From the NCBI RefSeq assembly GCF_900104925.1, contig NZ_LT629735.1:714291-778290 (forward strand): DNA of 64,000 nt, in the 5' to 3' direction. Below are positions 41,293-50,464 of this stretch, in pieces (position 1 is the stretch's first letter; each line of letters starts with the position of its first letter). Position numbers and translations under genes: made by a program. The notes under the pieces were generated by a model. It was given only the letters and a program-made list of their open reading frames with translations, did no database searches and was not told the DNA's origin. This stretch comes from Opitutus sp. GAS368. Lineage in GTDB: Bacteria > Verrucomicrobiota > Verrucomicrobiia > Opitutales > Opitutaceae.

Positions 41293-42213
41293 ATGCCTCA
41301 TCCCGCGGTCCCGGCCTCCCTGATCCGAATATTCCGAATGCTGTCCGCCGGCCTGCTGCTGGCCGGGATGGGGACTCCCCCCGCCCGGGCGGAGCAACCG
41401 GCCGCCGCGCTGCAGGCGCGCTATGTCGCCCTGCAGGACCAGCTCAGCCACAACGCCTATCGGCGGCCCCTGTTCCTCGATTCCACCGAGGCGAAGGATG
41501 GATTGAAGGGCGACCTGTTCGTGGTGATCGATCATCCCTTTGCGACTGTCAGCCAGGCCTTGCAGGTGATGGAGCACTGGGCCGACATCCTGATCCTGCA
41601 TCTCAACGTGAAGGGCTGCCGCGTCGTGAGCCGCCCGGCGGGCCGCACGCTGCTGGTGAGCATCGGCCGGAAAAACGACGAGCCGCTCGACCAGGCCTAC
41701 CCTGTCAGTTTCGGCTACCGCGTGGCCGCCGCGCAGGCCGACTACCTGCACATCCTGCTGCACGCGGACACCGGGCCGATGGGGAGCCGGAACTATGAGA
41801 TCGCGCTGGAGGCCGTGCCGCTGAAAGCCGGCCGGACGTTCATCCACCTCGCTTATTCCTATGACTATGGTCTCGCCGCCCGGCTCGCGATGAAGGGTTA
41901 CCTGGCCACCATCGGCAGTGACAAGGTGGGCTTCAGCGCAACCGCATCGCCCCCGGGCGGTGCCGCCGTGCTGGTCAACGGCGTGCGCGGCGTCGTGGAA
42001 CGCAACACCATGCGGTATTACCTCGCGATTGAAGCCTTCCTCGGCGCGCTCGCCGTGCCGGCGGCCGACCAGCTTGAGAAGCGGCTGCACGACTGGTTTG
42101 CCGCGACCGAGCAGTTCCCCGTGCAGCTGCATGAGCTCGACGAAGCCGTCTACCTGGCGATGAAACGCAAGGAGGTGCGGCAGCAGCCATCCGGGCCGGA
42201 TCCGTCGGGTTGA
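41293..42213 (+). CDS. exported protein of unknown function
   Basis: 306 residues with a signal peptide ending GTPPARAEQ. It has the strings LSHNAYRRPLFLDSTEA, GDLFVVIDHPFATVSQAL, HLNVKGCRV, and YLATIGSDKVGFSAT then RGVVERNTMRYYLAIEAFLG. The alternation suggests a START/SRPBCC-like helix-grip domain exported to the periplasm, a type also known from Proteobacteria without an assigned role. The convergent neighbour is an outer-membrane protein. Confidence 0.7.
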   Translation: MPHPAVPASLIRIFRMLSAGLLLAGMGTPPARAEQPAAALQARYVALQDQLSHNAYRRPLFLDSTEAKDGLKGDLFVVIDHPFATVSQALQVMEHWADILILHLNVKGCRVVSRPAGRTLLVSIGRKNDEPLDQAYPVSFGYRVAAAQADYLHILLHADTGPMGSRNYEIALEAVPLKAGRTFIHLAYSYDYGLAARLAMKGYLATIGSDKVGFSATASPPGGAAVLVNGVRGVVERNTMRYYLAIEAFLGALAVPAADQLEKRLHDWFAATEQFPVQLHELDEAVYLAMKRKEVRQQPSGPDPSG

Positions 42214-42224
42214 CCGCGGGACGC

Positions 42225-43247
42225 TCAGGGCGCCCGTGCGGCCGGGTGGCGGGGCCACGGGTTCTTGAGATCGCTGTTGTAGCGGAGCTTGAACGACGCC
42301 CCCAGGCTGTTGCCACCCGGGCCATAGGTGTCATTCAGGGCGAAGCCGACCAGCCAGTTGCTCCTCAGCCGGTGGTCGTGGCGATGGGGAATTTCCCAGA
42401 GCACGCCGGGGCGGACCGTGTAGATGTCCCCGCCACCGTGGTTGATCCACCGGGACGTGTCGTAGGACGCCTCGAAAGTGTAGTGCAGGCGGTCGCGATC
42501 GATCACGAAGCCGCCGGTCATCCCCCGCGAATTCTCCTGAAAGGCGTTTTTGGCAAATTCACCCGCCAGGGAGGTTTTGCTCACATTGTCGAGATGGAAG
42601 CCCACAAATATCCGCCGGTCCGGGTGTGACCCGAGCCGGTGCGAGAAGGTGGCGTAGGGTTCCAGATGGCGCAGCCCGTCGGTCAGTTCCGGTGACGGGT
42701 GGCCGGTCGGAAACTCATCGTTGAGGCCGACGCCGGTCTCCCAGCCGGCGAACAGGGGTTGACCGAGATTGAACTTCACGCCGAGCTTGAGATTCGCCGC
42801 GCCGTATTCGTCGAAAGCGCGGATGGCACCGTTGCCGTGGCTGAAATACAGGTCGCTGCCCGCGCTGATCTCGCAGTTCTCCGTCAGGCCGTAGCGCAAG
42901 GTGGTGGACAGGCGCATGTAGTCCTTCCGTTGCCAGTCGCCCAGGTGTGGGTTGACCGAGAGCCGCAGGGCATACTTCTCCAGCGTCGTCGGCAGGTGGC
43001 TCTGGAAGACCTCCTCGATGACCAGTTCATCGTCGCCCAGTTTCCTGGGCGAGGCGACGTTGGCGCCGGCAACTTCGTTCTCCACCGGCGCCGCGACGCC
43101 GCGGCCGGCCGCCGCCAACACGAGGCCCACGGCAAGGAGGCCGCCCCGGGTTGGATGCCATTGCCCGGTCCACGCGGCGATGCGCGACCAAGGTCCGGCG
43201 GTCTTGTTTTCCAAGGTGAGAGGCTGCAGGCAGGTGGGTGTCGTCAT
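42225..43247 (-). CDS. outer-membrane beta-barrel protein
   Basis: 340 residues, ATG at 43247. After a long N-region there is a hydrophobic segment GGLLAVGLVLAAAGRGVAAP, a possible signal peptide. The rest is alternating amphipathic strands with many Tyr, Gly and Asn (RYGLTENCEISAGSDLYFSH, ATFSHRL, FVGFHLDNVS) as in transporter-like or MetA-pathway-type barrels. No specific family is certain. It lies back to back with the gene at 43431, with a 183-base gap for both promoters. Confidence 0.65.
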   Translation of the reverse strand: MTTPTCLQPLTLENKTAGPWSRIAAWTGQWHPTRGGLLAVGLVLAAAGRGVAAPVENEVAGANVASPRKLGDDELVIEEVFQSHLPTTLEKYALRLSVNPHLGDWQRKDYMRLSTTLRYGLTENCEISAGSDLYFSHGNGAIRAFDEYGAANLKLGVKFNLGQPLFAGWETGVGLNDEFPTGHPSPELTDGLRHLEPYATFSHRLGSHPDRRIFVGFHLDNVSKTSLAGEFAKNAFQENSRGMTGGFVIDRDRLHYTFEASYDTSRWINHGGGDIYTVRPGVLWEIPHRHDHRLRSNWLVGFALNDTYGPGGNSLGASFKLRYNSDLKNPWPRHPAARAP

Positions 43248-43430
43248 GAGTGCGGCCCCAGAATCGGACGTGACCGCATGTGACTATACCCTGCGGCCGG
43301 CTGGGTGATAGGGGGTGTTGACACCATGGTGCTGATCCGCCGCAGGACCGTTCGCCGAGTTCCGCGAAAAAATCCCGTAAAGGCCGGTTCGGGATGAAAC
43401 CTGCGGCCAGCGCGGACAGTCACATACCCC

Positions 43431-43952
43431 ATGAACTCAAAAACCATCCTGTTCCTGGCCCTGGCCGCCGCCGGCAGTCTGGCGCCCGCCGCCCGGGCCC
43501 AACACCTTGACGTCGGCATCGACATCCGTCTCGGCCGCGCCCTGCCGCCGCCGCCGCCCGAGGTGGTCGTGATCGAGCAGGTCGGCCCTCCGGAACCGCC
43601 GCCCTGGGCCCGGAGCCACTGGTATCACCGCAGCTACGGCTATTACTATTACCCCGGCTGTGACGTCTATTACCGCCCGTCCGACCACGTGTGGTTCTAC
43701 CTCGAGGGCGGCACCTGGCGCTTCGGCCCCCGCCTGCCCGACTACATCCGGGTGGACTTCGGCCGCGCCGTCTCCCTCAAGCTCGAGAGCGACCGGCCGT
43801 ATGTCTTCCACGACCGGGTCGTGACCTACTACCCGGCGAATTACTTCGCCAAGGTGAAGTTCCGGAACGATCACGACAACCGGCGCGATGACCGGCATGA
43901 CGATCGCGACGACCATGGCCGCGATGACCGCGACCGGGACCGGCGCCACTGA
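43431..43952 (+). CDS. exported Tyr-rich protein with Asp/Arg/His repeat tail
   Basis: 173 residues. Signal peptide ends APAARAQ. A proline run (PPPPP) and HRSYGYYYYPGCDVYYRPSD precede WRFGPRLPDYIRVDFGRAVS and a short beta region. The last 28 residues repeat (H/R)DDRDD-type units (RRDDRHDDRDDHGRDDRDRD). The type is common in Verrucomicrobia as small surface or periplasmic proteins; the acidic/basic tail may bind metal. A terminator follows. Confidence 0.65.
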   Translation: MNSKTILFLALAAAGSLAPAARAQHLDVGIDIRLGRALPPPPPEVVVIEQVGPPEPPPWARSHWYHRSYGYYYYPGCDVYYRPSDHVWFYLEGGTWRFGPRLPDYIRVDFGRAVSLKLESDRPYVFHDRVVTYYPANYFAKVKFRNDHDNRRDDRHDDRDDHGRDDRDRDRRH

Positions 43953-43969
43953 GCCGAACCCTCCCCCGT

Positions 43970-43998
43970 GCCGCCGGTCCCACCGGCGGCATTTTTTT
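43970..43998 (+). terminator. intrinsic terminator
   Basis: GCCGCCGGT (43970-43978), loop CCC, ACCGGCGGC (43982-43990), then ATTTTTTT. Ends the gene at 43431. Confidence 0.88.
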
Positions 43999-44142
43999 GC
44001 CTTGGTTTCGCCCCGGCGAGAACCAAGGACAAACCCCGGGCCGCGAGCACGCGGCAACGGGGTCCCGCTTTCACTCCACCCGCCATCAAACCGTAACAGG
44101 CTTTGGGCTGGTCACCCCCGGCCGGCGCGGAACAATGGCGGG

Positions 44143-45345
44143 ATGAGCCTCCCCTTCCAGCCGCTTCCGCCGCGGCCCGTGCGCCGGGTTCGGACCGCCC
44201 TGTGGGCTTCCGCCCTCGCGGTGACCGGATGGACGGCCGCGGTGGCGGCGCCGGTGACGTTTGTCTTCACCTCGGATGTGCATTTCGGCATCAACCGGGG
44301 CAATTTCCGCGGCGCGGCCAATGTGGAATCACGGGTGGTGAACGCCGCCATGCTGGAGGCCATCAACGCCGTGCCCGCGGCCGTGCTGCCCGCCGACGGC
44401 GGCCTCAACGCCGGCCGGCCCGTGGGTCCGGTGGACTTCGTCGTCATCACCGGCGACCTGGTCAACCGGCAGGAACTCTACCCGATCCATATCCAGAGCG
44501 CCGCCGTCTCGTGGGGCCAGTTCGCGGCCTGTTATGTCGACGGCCTGGCGCTGCATGATGCCACCGGCCGGCCCACCCCGCTCCTGCTCGTGCCGGGCAA
44601 CCACGATGTCTCGAACGCCATCGGTTCCCCGAGCAAACTGGTGCCGGCCAGAGACGCCACGTCGCTCATCGGGATCTACAACCGCATGATGCGCCCGGCG
44701 CTCCCCCGCACCACGGCGACCTATGCCTACCCCGCCGACCGGATCCAATACTCGCGCGACTTCGGTGGCGTCCACTGCGTCTTCCTTTCGATCTGGCCCG
44801 ACCGTGCGGCCCGCGCGTGGATGGAATCCGACCTCCAGGCCGTGCCGGCCGGCGAACCCGTGTTCATCTTCTGCCACGACCCGCCCGAGGGCGACGCCCG
44901 CCATTTCACCAACCCGAACGGCGCGCACGACATCAACGACCGCGACAAATTCGAGAACGTGATCGCCGACGTCTACGCGGACGGGGTGGTCGCTTCCGTC
45001 GGCGGCAAGCCGGACGGTCCCACCACCATCGAGCAGCGCGCCTTCGCCGCGTTTCTCAAGGCGCACCCCAATATCACCGGCTACTTCCACGGCCACTCCA
45101 ACTGGACCGAGTTCTACACGTGGCCCGGCCCCGACGGGGATCTCAGCCTCAGCGTCTTCCGCTCCGACTCCCCGATGAAAGGCAAGGTTTCCGGCAAGGA
45201 CGAGACCAAGCTGGCATTCCAGGTGGTGGTGTTCGACGCCGCCCAGCGCAAGCTGACCGCCCGCGAGTGCCTCTGGAACACGTCGGCCGCCGCGGGTCCG
45301 CTGGCCTGGGGCCAGACCCGGACCGTCAGCCTTGCCGCACCCTGA
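44143..45345 (+). CDS. exported metallophosphoesterase
   Basis: 400 residues, ATG at 44143. Signal peptide ends WTAAVAAPV. Metal motifs of the calcineurin-like superfamily are complete: FTSDVHFG (DxH), VVITGDLVNR (GD), LVPGNHDV (GNHD), FCHDPPEG and GYFHGHSNW (GHxH-type). It hydrolyses phosphate ester bonds outside the cytoplasm, with two bound metals. Substrate unknown. The GVHCVFLSIWPDRAARAWME segment is the usual middle strand (20-residue core). Confidence 0.85.
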   Translation: MSLPFQPLPPRPVRRVRTALWASALAVTGWTAAVAAPVTFVFTSDVHFGINRGNFRGAANVESRVVNAAMLEAINAVPAAVLPADGGLNAGRPVGPVDFVVITGDLVNRQELYPIHIQSAAVSWGQFAACYVDGLALHDATGRPTPLLLVPGNHDVSNAIGSPSKLVPARDATSLIGIYNRMMRPALPRTTATYAYPADRIQYSRDFGGVHCVFLSIWPDRAARAWMESDLQAVPAGEPVFIFCHDPPEGDARHFTNPNGAHDINDRDKFENVIADVYADGVVASVGGKPDGPTTIEQRAFAAFLKAHPNITGYFHGHSNWTEFYTWPGPDGDLSLSVFRSDSPMKGKVSGKDETKLAFQVVVFDAAQRKLTARECLWNTSAAAGPLAWGQTRTVSLAAP

Positions 45346-45358
45346 GCCGGGGCCCGCT

Positions 45359-45697
45359 TCAAGCCCGATCCGGCGGCGCGGTCCCGGCCGTGCGGCCGGA
45401 GGGATGCGAGGCGACGAAGCGAAAACCCAGCGTCGCGACCACCGTGAGGACGGCCACCGTGCCGGCCAGGTTCCGGCCGTGCCACAACCCGCCAAACCAG
45501 TCGATGAACTCGGCCGACACCACGTTGGCCCGGCCGCCATACACCGCCAGCTCCCGCTTGTATTTCCGGTTGGAGTGCAGATCGGCCAGCAACGGATCGT
45601 CGTCCGGCGGTTCCGCGATGGCGTAGATCGCCACCGCGCCGCCCAGCCCGAGGAGGAGCAGGCCGAGGCTGATGAAGTTGGTTTTCCGGGGACTCAA
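45359..45697 (-). CDS. small two-helix membrane protein
   Basis: 112 residues with a TTG start at 45697. Two membrane helices are visible: LGLLLLGLGGAVAIYAIA (residues 11-28) and LAGTVAVLTVVATLGFRFVA (residues about 77-96). A soluble segment between them carries KYKRELAVYGGRANVVSAEF then IDWFGGLWHG. No family was recognised. It is convergent with the metallophosphoesterase and just downstream of gpt. Confidence 0.55.
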   Translation of the reverse strand: MSPRKTNFISLGLLLLGLGGAVAIYAIAEPPDDDPLLADLHSNRKYKRELAVYGGRANVVSAEFIDWFGGLWHGRNLAGTVAVLTVVATLGFRFVASHPSGRTAGTAPPDRA

Positions 45698-45742
45698 GGT
45701 GGCGGTGGGCTGCCCTTGGCGGGCCCACGGCGGCGGTTTTCC

Positions 45743-46258
45743 CTAGGCCTTCGTGCTGAGGTTGCCGCCGTCCTTGATCGGCTTCACGAACCGGTAGTCG
45801 ATGTCCCAGGGGAAGAATATCCACTTGTCCTGCTTGAACTCCTTCACGCAGGTGTCGACGAACGGCCGGCCGGCCGGCTTGGCGTAGAGCGTCGCGAAGT
45901 GCGCCTTGGGCAGCAACTGCCGCACCACCTGCGCCGTCCTGCCCGTGTCGACGAGGTCGTCGATCAGCAAAAAGCCCGCGCCGTCGCCGGCGACGCCCTT
46001 GAACACCTGCACGCCGCTCTGCGACTGCGCCGGCCCGCCGCTGCCGGCCGCGTAGCTCGCCACGCAGACGGTGTCGATCAGCCGGATCTCCAGTTCGCGC
46101 GCCACCAGCGCCGCCGGCACAAGGCCGCCGCGCGTGATGGCGACGATGCCTTTCCACGTGCCCAGCTGGTGGAGTTGCTGCGAGAGGAAGCGCGCGTCCC
46201 GGTGCAGCTCCGGCCAGGACACCACAATTTCGTCCGTGTAACGTGAGGGATCGCCCAT
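45743..46258 (-). CDS. gpt: xanthine-guanine phosphoribosyltransferase
   Basis: 171 residues from the ATG at 46258. It resembles E. coli Gpt closely: IVVSWPELHRDARFLSQQL, WKGIVAITRGGLVPAALVAR, IDTVCVASY, and the PRPP motif FLLIDDLVDTGRTA, then LYAKPAGRPFVDTCV and KWIFFPWDIDY. It salvages guanine and xanthine to the nucleotides. A degraded copy of its first 19 codons occurs at 50660-50714. Confidence 0.88.
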   Translation of the reverse strand: MGDPSRYTDEIVVSWPELHRDARFLSQQLHQLGTWKGIVAITRGGLVPAALVARELEIRLIDTVCVASYAAGSGGPAQSQSGVQVFKGVAGDGAGFLLIDDLVDTGRTAQVVRQLLPKAHFATLYAKPAGRPFVDTCVKEFKQDKWIFFPWDIDYRFVKPIKDGGNLSTKA

Positions 46259-46369
46259 GCCCCAGGCTGCCCGCTGGCCCCGGGCCCGCCAAACTTATTT
46301 CTGCTTTTCTGCCCTCGGGGGCTTCTCGCGGTGCTTGCCATCACATTCCTCTCCTGCAACCCAATCAGC

Positions 46370-47302
46370 ATGAACCCAGGAACGCGGTTTCACCAGCTCG
46401 GCGCCCGCCTCAGGTCGTGGAACACCGCGCCGGTCACGCGCGAGGAGTATGCCCGGCACTACCAATCCTGGGGCGGGAGCTTCATCCTGCACCCGGAGGT
46501 CCTGCAGTTCTTTGGGGACGTCCATGGCATCCGGACCGACTACCACGGCTACTTCCATGGGGAGCAATGCATCGGCGTGGTGCCGGCCTGGGGTCCCCGC
46601 ATCGCGGGTGACCGCCAGGCCCTTCAAGTCCATCGGCTGACCGATCAGGTTGATTTCGGCTACCCGGTTCTCCACCTGCCCGTCGCGCCCGGGTATAATT
46701 GCCTGGTGCTGTTCCGCGCGGGGTTTCTGCTGGGCCTGCAGCGGCGGCAGGTGGCCGGCGCCGTGTTCCCCGGCCTCAAGCAGATGGCGATTTTGAAGCG
46801 AATCCCCGACGAGCTGCCGACCGGCAAAAAGGAATACCAGATCAAGGAGCGGCGGTTCGAGCGGCTCGGCGGCACGGTGCGCGACATCGGGGAGTTCAGC
46901 AGCGAAGAGATCATCGCCATGTATGAGGCGCTCCACCTGGTTCGCTGGCAGCGCAAACCGCACGCCATTGGGACAATGAAGGCGACGCTCGATCACCTGG
47001 GGCAGTTCCTTTTCGGCAAGGTCCTCTGGCTCAAGGACCGCCCGGTCGCGATCCAGATCAACTATCGCGCCGAGACCAGCCGCACCGTCTGCATCGACTA
47101 CATCAACGGCGGCGTGGACAAGTCCTTCAACGGGATCAGCCCCGGTTCGCTGCTCTCCTATATCAACGGCCGTGACGCGTGCGCGGAGGCGCAGGCCAGC
47201 GGCCGGCAGCTCATTTACAGCTATGGCAAGGCCAACACCGCCTACAAGGACCAGTGGTGCCATCGCGTCGCCCGGGGGTTTACCGGCTTCTGGCTGCCGT
47301 GA
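46370..47302 (+). CDS. Mig-14-family protein
   Basis: 310 residues, ATG at 46370. The segment YARHYQSWGGSFILHPEVLQ near residue 30 and KKEYQIKERRFERLGG near 155 fit the Mig-14 family, a GNAT-like fold. In Salmonella mig-14 supports resistance to antimicrobial peptides and survival in macrophages. The end YSYGKANTAYKDQWCHRVAR gives the acceptor-like strand (20-residue core). In this organism the role is unknown; related GNAT proteins modify envelope molecules. Confidence 0.7.
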   Translation: MNPGTRFHQLGARLRSWNTAPVTREEYARHYQSWGGSFILHPEVLQFFGDVHGIRTDYHGYFHGEQCIGVVPAWGPRIAGDRQALQVHRLTDQVDFGYPVLHLPVAPGYNCLVLFRAGFLLGLQRRQVAGAVFPGLKQMAILKRIPDELPTGKKEYQIKERRFERLGGTVRDIGEFSSEEIIAMYEALHLVRWQRKPHAIGTMKATLDHLGQFLFGKVLWLKDRPVAIQINYRAETSRTVCIDYINGGVDKSFNGISPGSLLSYINGRDACAEAQASGRQLIYSYGKANTAYKDQWCHRVARGFTGFWLP

Positions 47303-47395
47303 GCGCGCCCGGGCCCCGGTGTCCCGCCGGCGTTTTCCCGCAAACAGCGTGACAATTGCCGGAAAATCATTTCACAAGGCGGTTTCAACCCATCC

Positions 47396-48001
47396 ATGAA
47401 CGACAATCTAGACGAACTCAAAGGCCTGGTCGCCGCCCTGAAAGCCGACCAGCAGGCCCAGAAGGACAAGGAAAAGCGCGATGCCTGGACCAAATACGTG
47501 TCGCTCTCCATGATCTTCCTCGCGGTGCTCGCCGCCGTGGCGACCCAACGGGGCGCGGGCTATTCCTCGGCGGTCATGAAGCAGCTCAACGAGGCGACCT
47601 TCAACCAGGCCGAAGCCTCCGACCAATGGTCCTACTACCAGGCGAAGGGCATCAAGCAGAGCCTCTACGAGCTCGAGCGCGAGCGGCTCGCCGCCACCAA
47701 TGCCGCTGACGCGAAGGGTCTCGCGGCCCTGACCGCCCGGGTCGACCGCTACGAGAAGGAGAAGAAGGACATCACCACCGCCGCCAAGGCCCTCGAGGCG
47801 AAACGGGACGCGGCGCGCGAAGGTTCGGCCCTGGCCGGATCGGCGAGCCGGGAAATGGGGCTGGCCACGCAGGTCTTCCAGATCGCCATCGCCCTCGGCG
47901 GTATCACGCTCGTCGTCAAGAAACGCTGGCTGTGGTATGCGTCGCTCCTGTGCGGCGCGCTCGCCACGGTTCAGATGGTCTTGGTGCTCTTCCCCGGCTG
48001 A
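47396..48001 (+). CDS. DUF4337 membrane protein
   Basis: 201 residues, ATG at 47396. A basic helix (DQQAQKDKEKRDAWTKYVSL) leads into a first membrane helix, then NEATFNQAEASDQWSYYQAK, the recognisable DUF4337 core, a long coiled coil (YEKEKKDITTAAKALEAKRD), and two closing helices (VFQIAIALGGITLVV; LLCGALATVQMVLVLF). Function of the family is unknown. Its last 31 bases overlap the convergent esterase gene. Confidence 0.85.
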   Translation: MNDNLDELKGLVAALKADQQAQKDKEKRDAWTKYVSLSMIFLAVLAAVATQRGAGYSSAVMKQLNEATFNQAEASDQWSYYQAKGIKQSLYELERERLAATNAADAKGLAALTARVDRYEKEKKDITTAAKALEAKRDAAREGSALAGSASREMGLATQVFQIAIALGGITLVVKKRWLWYASLLCGALATVQMVLVLFPG

Positions 48002-48849
48002 TCCGGCCGCGCCCACTCGAGGAAGCCGGGCAGCACCCGCGCCCACGTGGCCTCGTTATGCCTGCCGCCCGGGATCTCGACATATTCAAGGTCGGTTCCG
48101 CGGCGAAAGCCGCGGTGCTCCAGCTCGTCCAGCAGCTCGGTGGTGTCCTGCACGGCGTCGATGACGCCGTTGCCGTCGCGATCGCTTTCCTCCTCCTTGG
48201 TGCCCGCCGAAAACCAGAGCCGCAGCCGCGGCGGCCGGGCCGTCTCCCGCACCATCCGGTGGACCAGCCGCGAGGCTTGCTGCGCCGCCGGCGAGGTGTT
48301 GTCGGACCGCCACCAGAACGAGCCGGAAAAAATCCCCGCCAACCCGAAGACCTCCGGGTGATGCCAGGCGAGGTCGAACGCGGCCAGTCCGCCGAGCGAA
48401 GAACCCATGATGCCGGTGCGCGCCGGGTCCGCGGCCAGACCGTAACGGGCCCGCACGGCCGGCAGCACCACCTCGAGCACCACGCGCTGGAATTCGGCCG
48501 CCTTCCGGCCGCGGCCGGCGTAGTCCGGCGTGCCGGCCAGGCCGTATTCCTCGATGCGGTCGGCGCCCGCCGGGATCGCCACGACGAGCGGCGGCGACAT
48601 CACGCCCTTCGCCGCCAGCCCGGCGACCGCCTCCTCCAGCCGCCACGCGGCCATGTTCTGCCCGTCCAGGGCGACGAGCACCGGTGTGGCCGGCTTCACT
48701 CCGCCGGGTGGCAGGTAAATCCGCACCTCGCGGGGTGCCAGGCCGCCGAAATCCAATGCCGGCAGGGCTTCCGCCGTGGCGCGGAGGTCGTTGACGCCAA
48801 GCCATAACAGCAGCGCCCACCCCACCCTGAAGAAACGCCCCGTTCGCAT
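47971..48849 (-). CDS. exported esterase D / enterochelin-esterase-like hydrolase
   Basis: 292 residues from the ATG at 48849. A signal segment (GWALLLWLGVNDLRATAEA) precedes REVRIYLPPG, VLVALDGQN and the nucleophile elbow TGIMGSSLGGLAAFD (GxSxG). A late His is in PGGRHNEATWARVLPGFLEW, and Asp in KEEESDRDGNGVID. This fits the EsxA/Fes-like alpha/beta hydrolases of putative esterase family, which cleave esters of siderophores or sugars. It overlaps the DUF4337 gene by 31 bases tail to tail. Confidence 0.8.
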   Translation of the reverse strand: MRTGRFFRVGWALLLWLGVNDLRATAEALPALDFGGLAPREVRIYLPPGGVKPATPVLVALDGQNMAAWRLEEAVAGLAAKGVMSPPLVVAIPAGADRIEEYGLAGTPDYAGRGRKAAEFQRVVLEVVLPAVRARYGLAADPARTGIMGSSLGGLAAFDLAWHHPEVFGLAGIFSGSFWWRSDNTSPAAQQASRLVHRMVRETARPPRLRLWFSAGTKEEESDRDGNGVIDAVQDTTELLDELEHRGFRRGTDLEYVEIPGGRHNEATWARVLPGFLEWARPDQPGKSTKTI

Positions 48850-49033
48850 GCCCCGGTTCTGGCTGGACGGCGTTGCGACGCAAGCCCGCGGGGGGGCGGC
48901 ACCACCGGCTTGGGCATTGACCCTTTTGCCCGCCACCGCATCATCGCGCCCAATTCAAATGACCGACGGGAAGTCCCCCGGCCAGCCCGGGCCGCCTCCG
49001 ACTTCAGCCGGCCACCAGTAACAAAGGCAACTT

Positions 49034-49669
49034 ATGAAACTCGTGGAATGGTCGATGCAAGGCCTCGAATTCGGCAACTGCAACTGCGCGGTGGGCTGCC
49101 CCTGCCAGTTTAACGCCCTCCCCACGCTCGGCCATTGCCGGGCGCACACTTTCGTCCAGATCGACAAAGGCCGCTTCGGCGACGTGACCCTCGACGGCCT
49201 GCGCTGGGGCATCATGGGTCTGTGGCCCGGCCCCATCCATCTCGGCAACGGCACCTTCCAGGCGATCGTGGACGAGCGCGCCGACGCCAGGCAGCGTGCC
49301 GCGCTCGAGAAGGTCGCCCACGGCAAGGAAACCGAGCCGGGCAAGCTCATCTGGCAGGTGTTCTCGGCCATGGTCACCAAGCTGCTGCCCACGCTCTACA
49401 AGCCCATCGACCTCGCGATTGATCTCAAGACCGGCTCGGCCAAACTCAAGGTGCCGGGGGTCATCGACAGCAGCGCCAGCCCCATCAGCAATCCCGTGAC
49501 CGGGGCCGCGCACCGCGCCCGCGTCACGCTGCCGACCGGCTTCGAGTTCACCGACGCCGAGTTCGTCGCGGGCAAGGCGAAGACCTCCGGGGCCATCGAC
49601 CTCGCCTTCGACAACACGCACGCGCACCTCGCCAAGATCCACTGGAGCACGCACGGCGTCGTGCGCTGA
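49034..49669 (+). CDS. DUF1326 protein, partner of DUF2182
   Basis: 211 residues. The DUF1326 start CNCAVGCPCQFNALPTLGHC near residue 16 carries four cysteines suited to metal binding, followed by GLRWGIMGLWPGPIHLGNGT and IDLAFDNTHAHLAKIHWSTHG. It is four bases from the DUF2182 membrane gene; the two are nearly always adjacent in other genomes and probably form one system of unknown function. ATG at 49034. Confidence 0.85.
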   Translation: MKLVEWSMQGLEFGNCNCAVGCPCQFNALPTLGHCRAHTFVQIDKGRFGDVTLDGLRWGIMGLWPGPIHLGNGTFQAIVDERADARQRAALEKVAHGKETEPGKLIWQVFSAMVTKLLPTLYKPIDLAIDLKTGSAKLKVPGVIDSSASPISNPVTGAAHRARVTLPTGFEFTDAEFVAGKAKTSGAIDLAFDNTHAHLAKIHWSTHGVVR

Positions 49670-49672
49670 CCG

Positions 49673-50446
49673 GTGGCTGAGCCGACCACGCTCGAGTCCC
49701 TCCTGCGGCGCGACCGCTGGCTCGTCGGCCTCGCGCTGGCCGTGGTGATCGCATTGTGCTGGGCGTGGATCGTGCCCATGGCGGTCGACATGTATGGCCG
49801 CATGTCCGGATCGTCCGCGTGGATGATGACCGACCGCTGGGACTTCACCCACCTGGTGCTGCTCTTCGCCATGTGGGCGGTGATGATGGTCGGCATGATG
49901 CTGCCCTCGGCCGCCCCGGCGCTGCTCATCTACGCGGCCGTGGTGCGCAAAAGCCCCGACGGCGCGCGGGCGGCGACCCACGCCTACGCCTTCGGCGGCG
50001 GCTACCTGCTGGTGTGGACGGTCTTCAGCCTCGCCGCCACGGTCCTGCAGCGGGCGCTCGCGAAACTGCTGCTGCTTTCGCCGATGATGGAGACGTCGGA
50101 CCGCCGGCTCGGCGGCGCGCTGCTCCTCGTCGCCGGGCTTTTCCAATTCACGCCGTTCAAGCGGGCCTGCCTGCAATACTGCCGTTCGCCCGCGGAGTTC
50201 CTCACCCGGCACTGGCGCCCCGGGGTCGCGGGCGGGTTCCGCCTCGGGTGGCTGCACGGGCTCTACTGCCTCGGCTGCTGCTGGGCCCTGATGTTGCTGC
50301 TGTTCGTCGGCGGGGTGATGAACCTCTGGTGGATCGCCGGGCTCACCGTCTTCGTGCTGCTCGAGAAGGTGGCGCCGCTCGGCGCGCAGGGCGGCCGCCT
50401 CTCCGGCCTGCCGCTCATGGCGCTCGGGCTCTGGTTCCTGCTTTGA
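49673..50446 (+). CDS. DUF2182 metal-binding membrane protein
   Basis: 257 residues starting at a GTG three bases after the DUF1326 stop. Six to seven membrane helices. The family pattern MWAVMMVGMMLPSAAPALL (methionine-rich helix), CRSPAEFLTRHWRPG and GWLHGLYCLGCCWALMLLLF (20-residue core with a CLGCC) suggests soft-metal binding. It is predicted to handle a metal such as copper together with DUF1326; that is inference from residues and pairing. Confidence 0.85.
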   Translation: MAEPTTLESLLRRDRWLVGLALAVVIALCWAWIVPMAVDMYGRMSGSSAWMMTDRWDFTHLVLLFAMWAVMMVGMMLPSAAPALLIYAAVVRKSPDGARAATHAYAFGGGYLLVWTVFSLAATVLQRALAKLLLLSPMMETSDRRLGGALLLVAGLFQFTPFKRACLQYCRSPAEFLTRHWRPGVAGGFRLGWLHGLYCLGCCWALMLLLFVGGVMNLWWIAGLTVFVLLEKVAPLGAQGGRLSGLPLMALGLWFLL

Positions 50447-50464
50447 GTCGCGGCCGAAACCAGG

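Noticed and set aside
45743-48001. A functional link between Gpt, Mig-14-like and DUF4337 genes
   Set aside because: They differ in strand or lie over 90 bases apart, with nothing in the sequences to tie them together.
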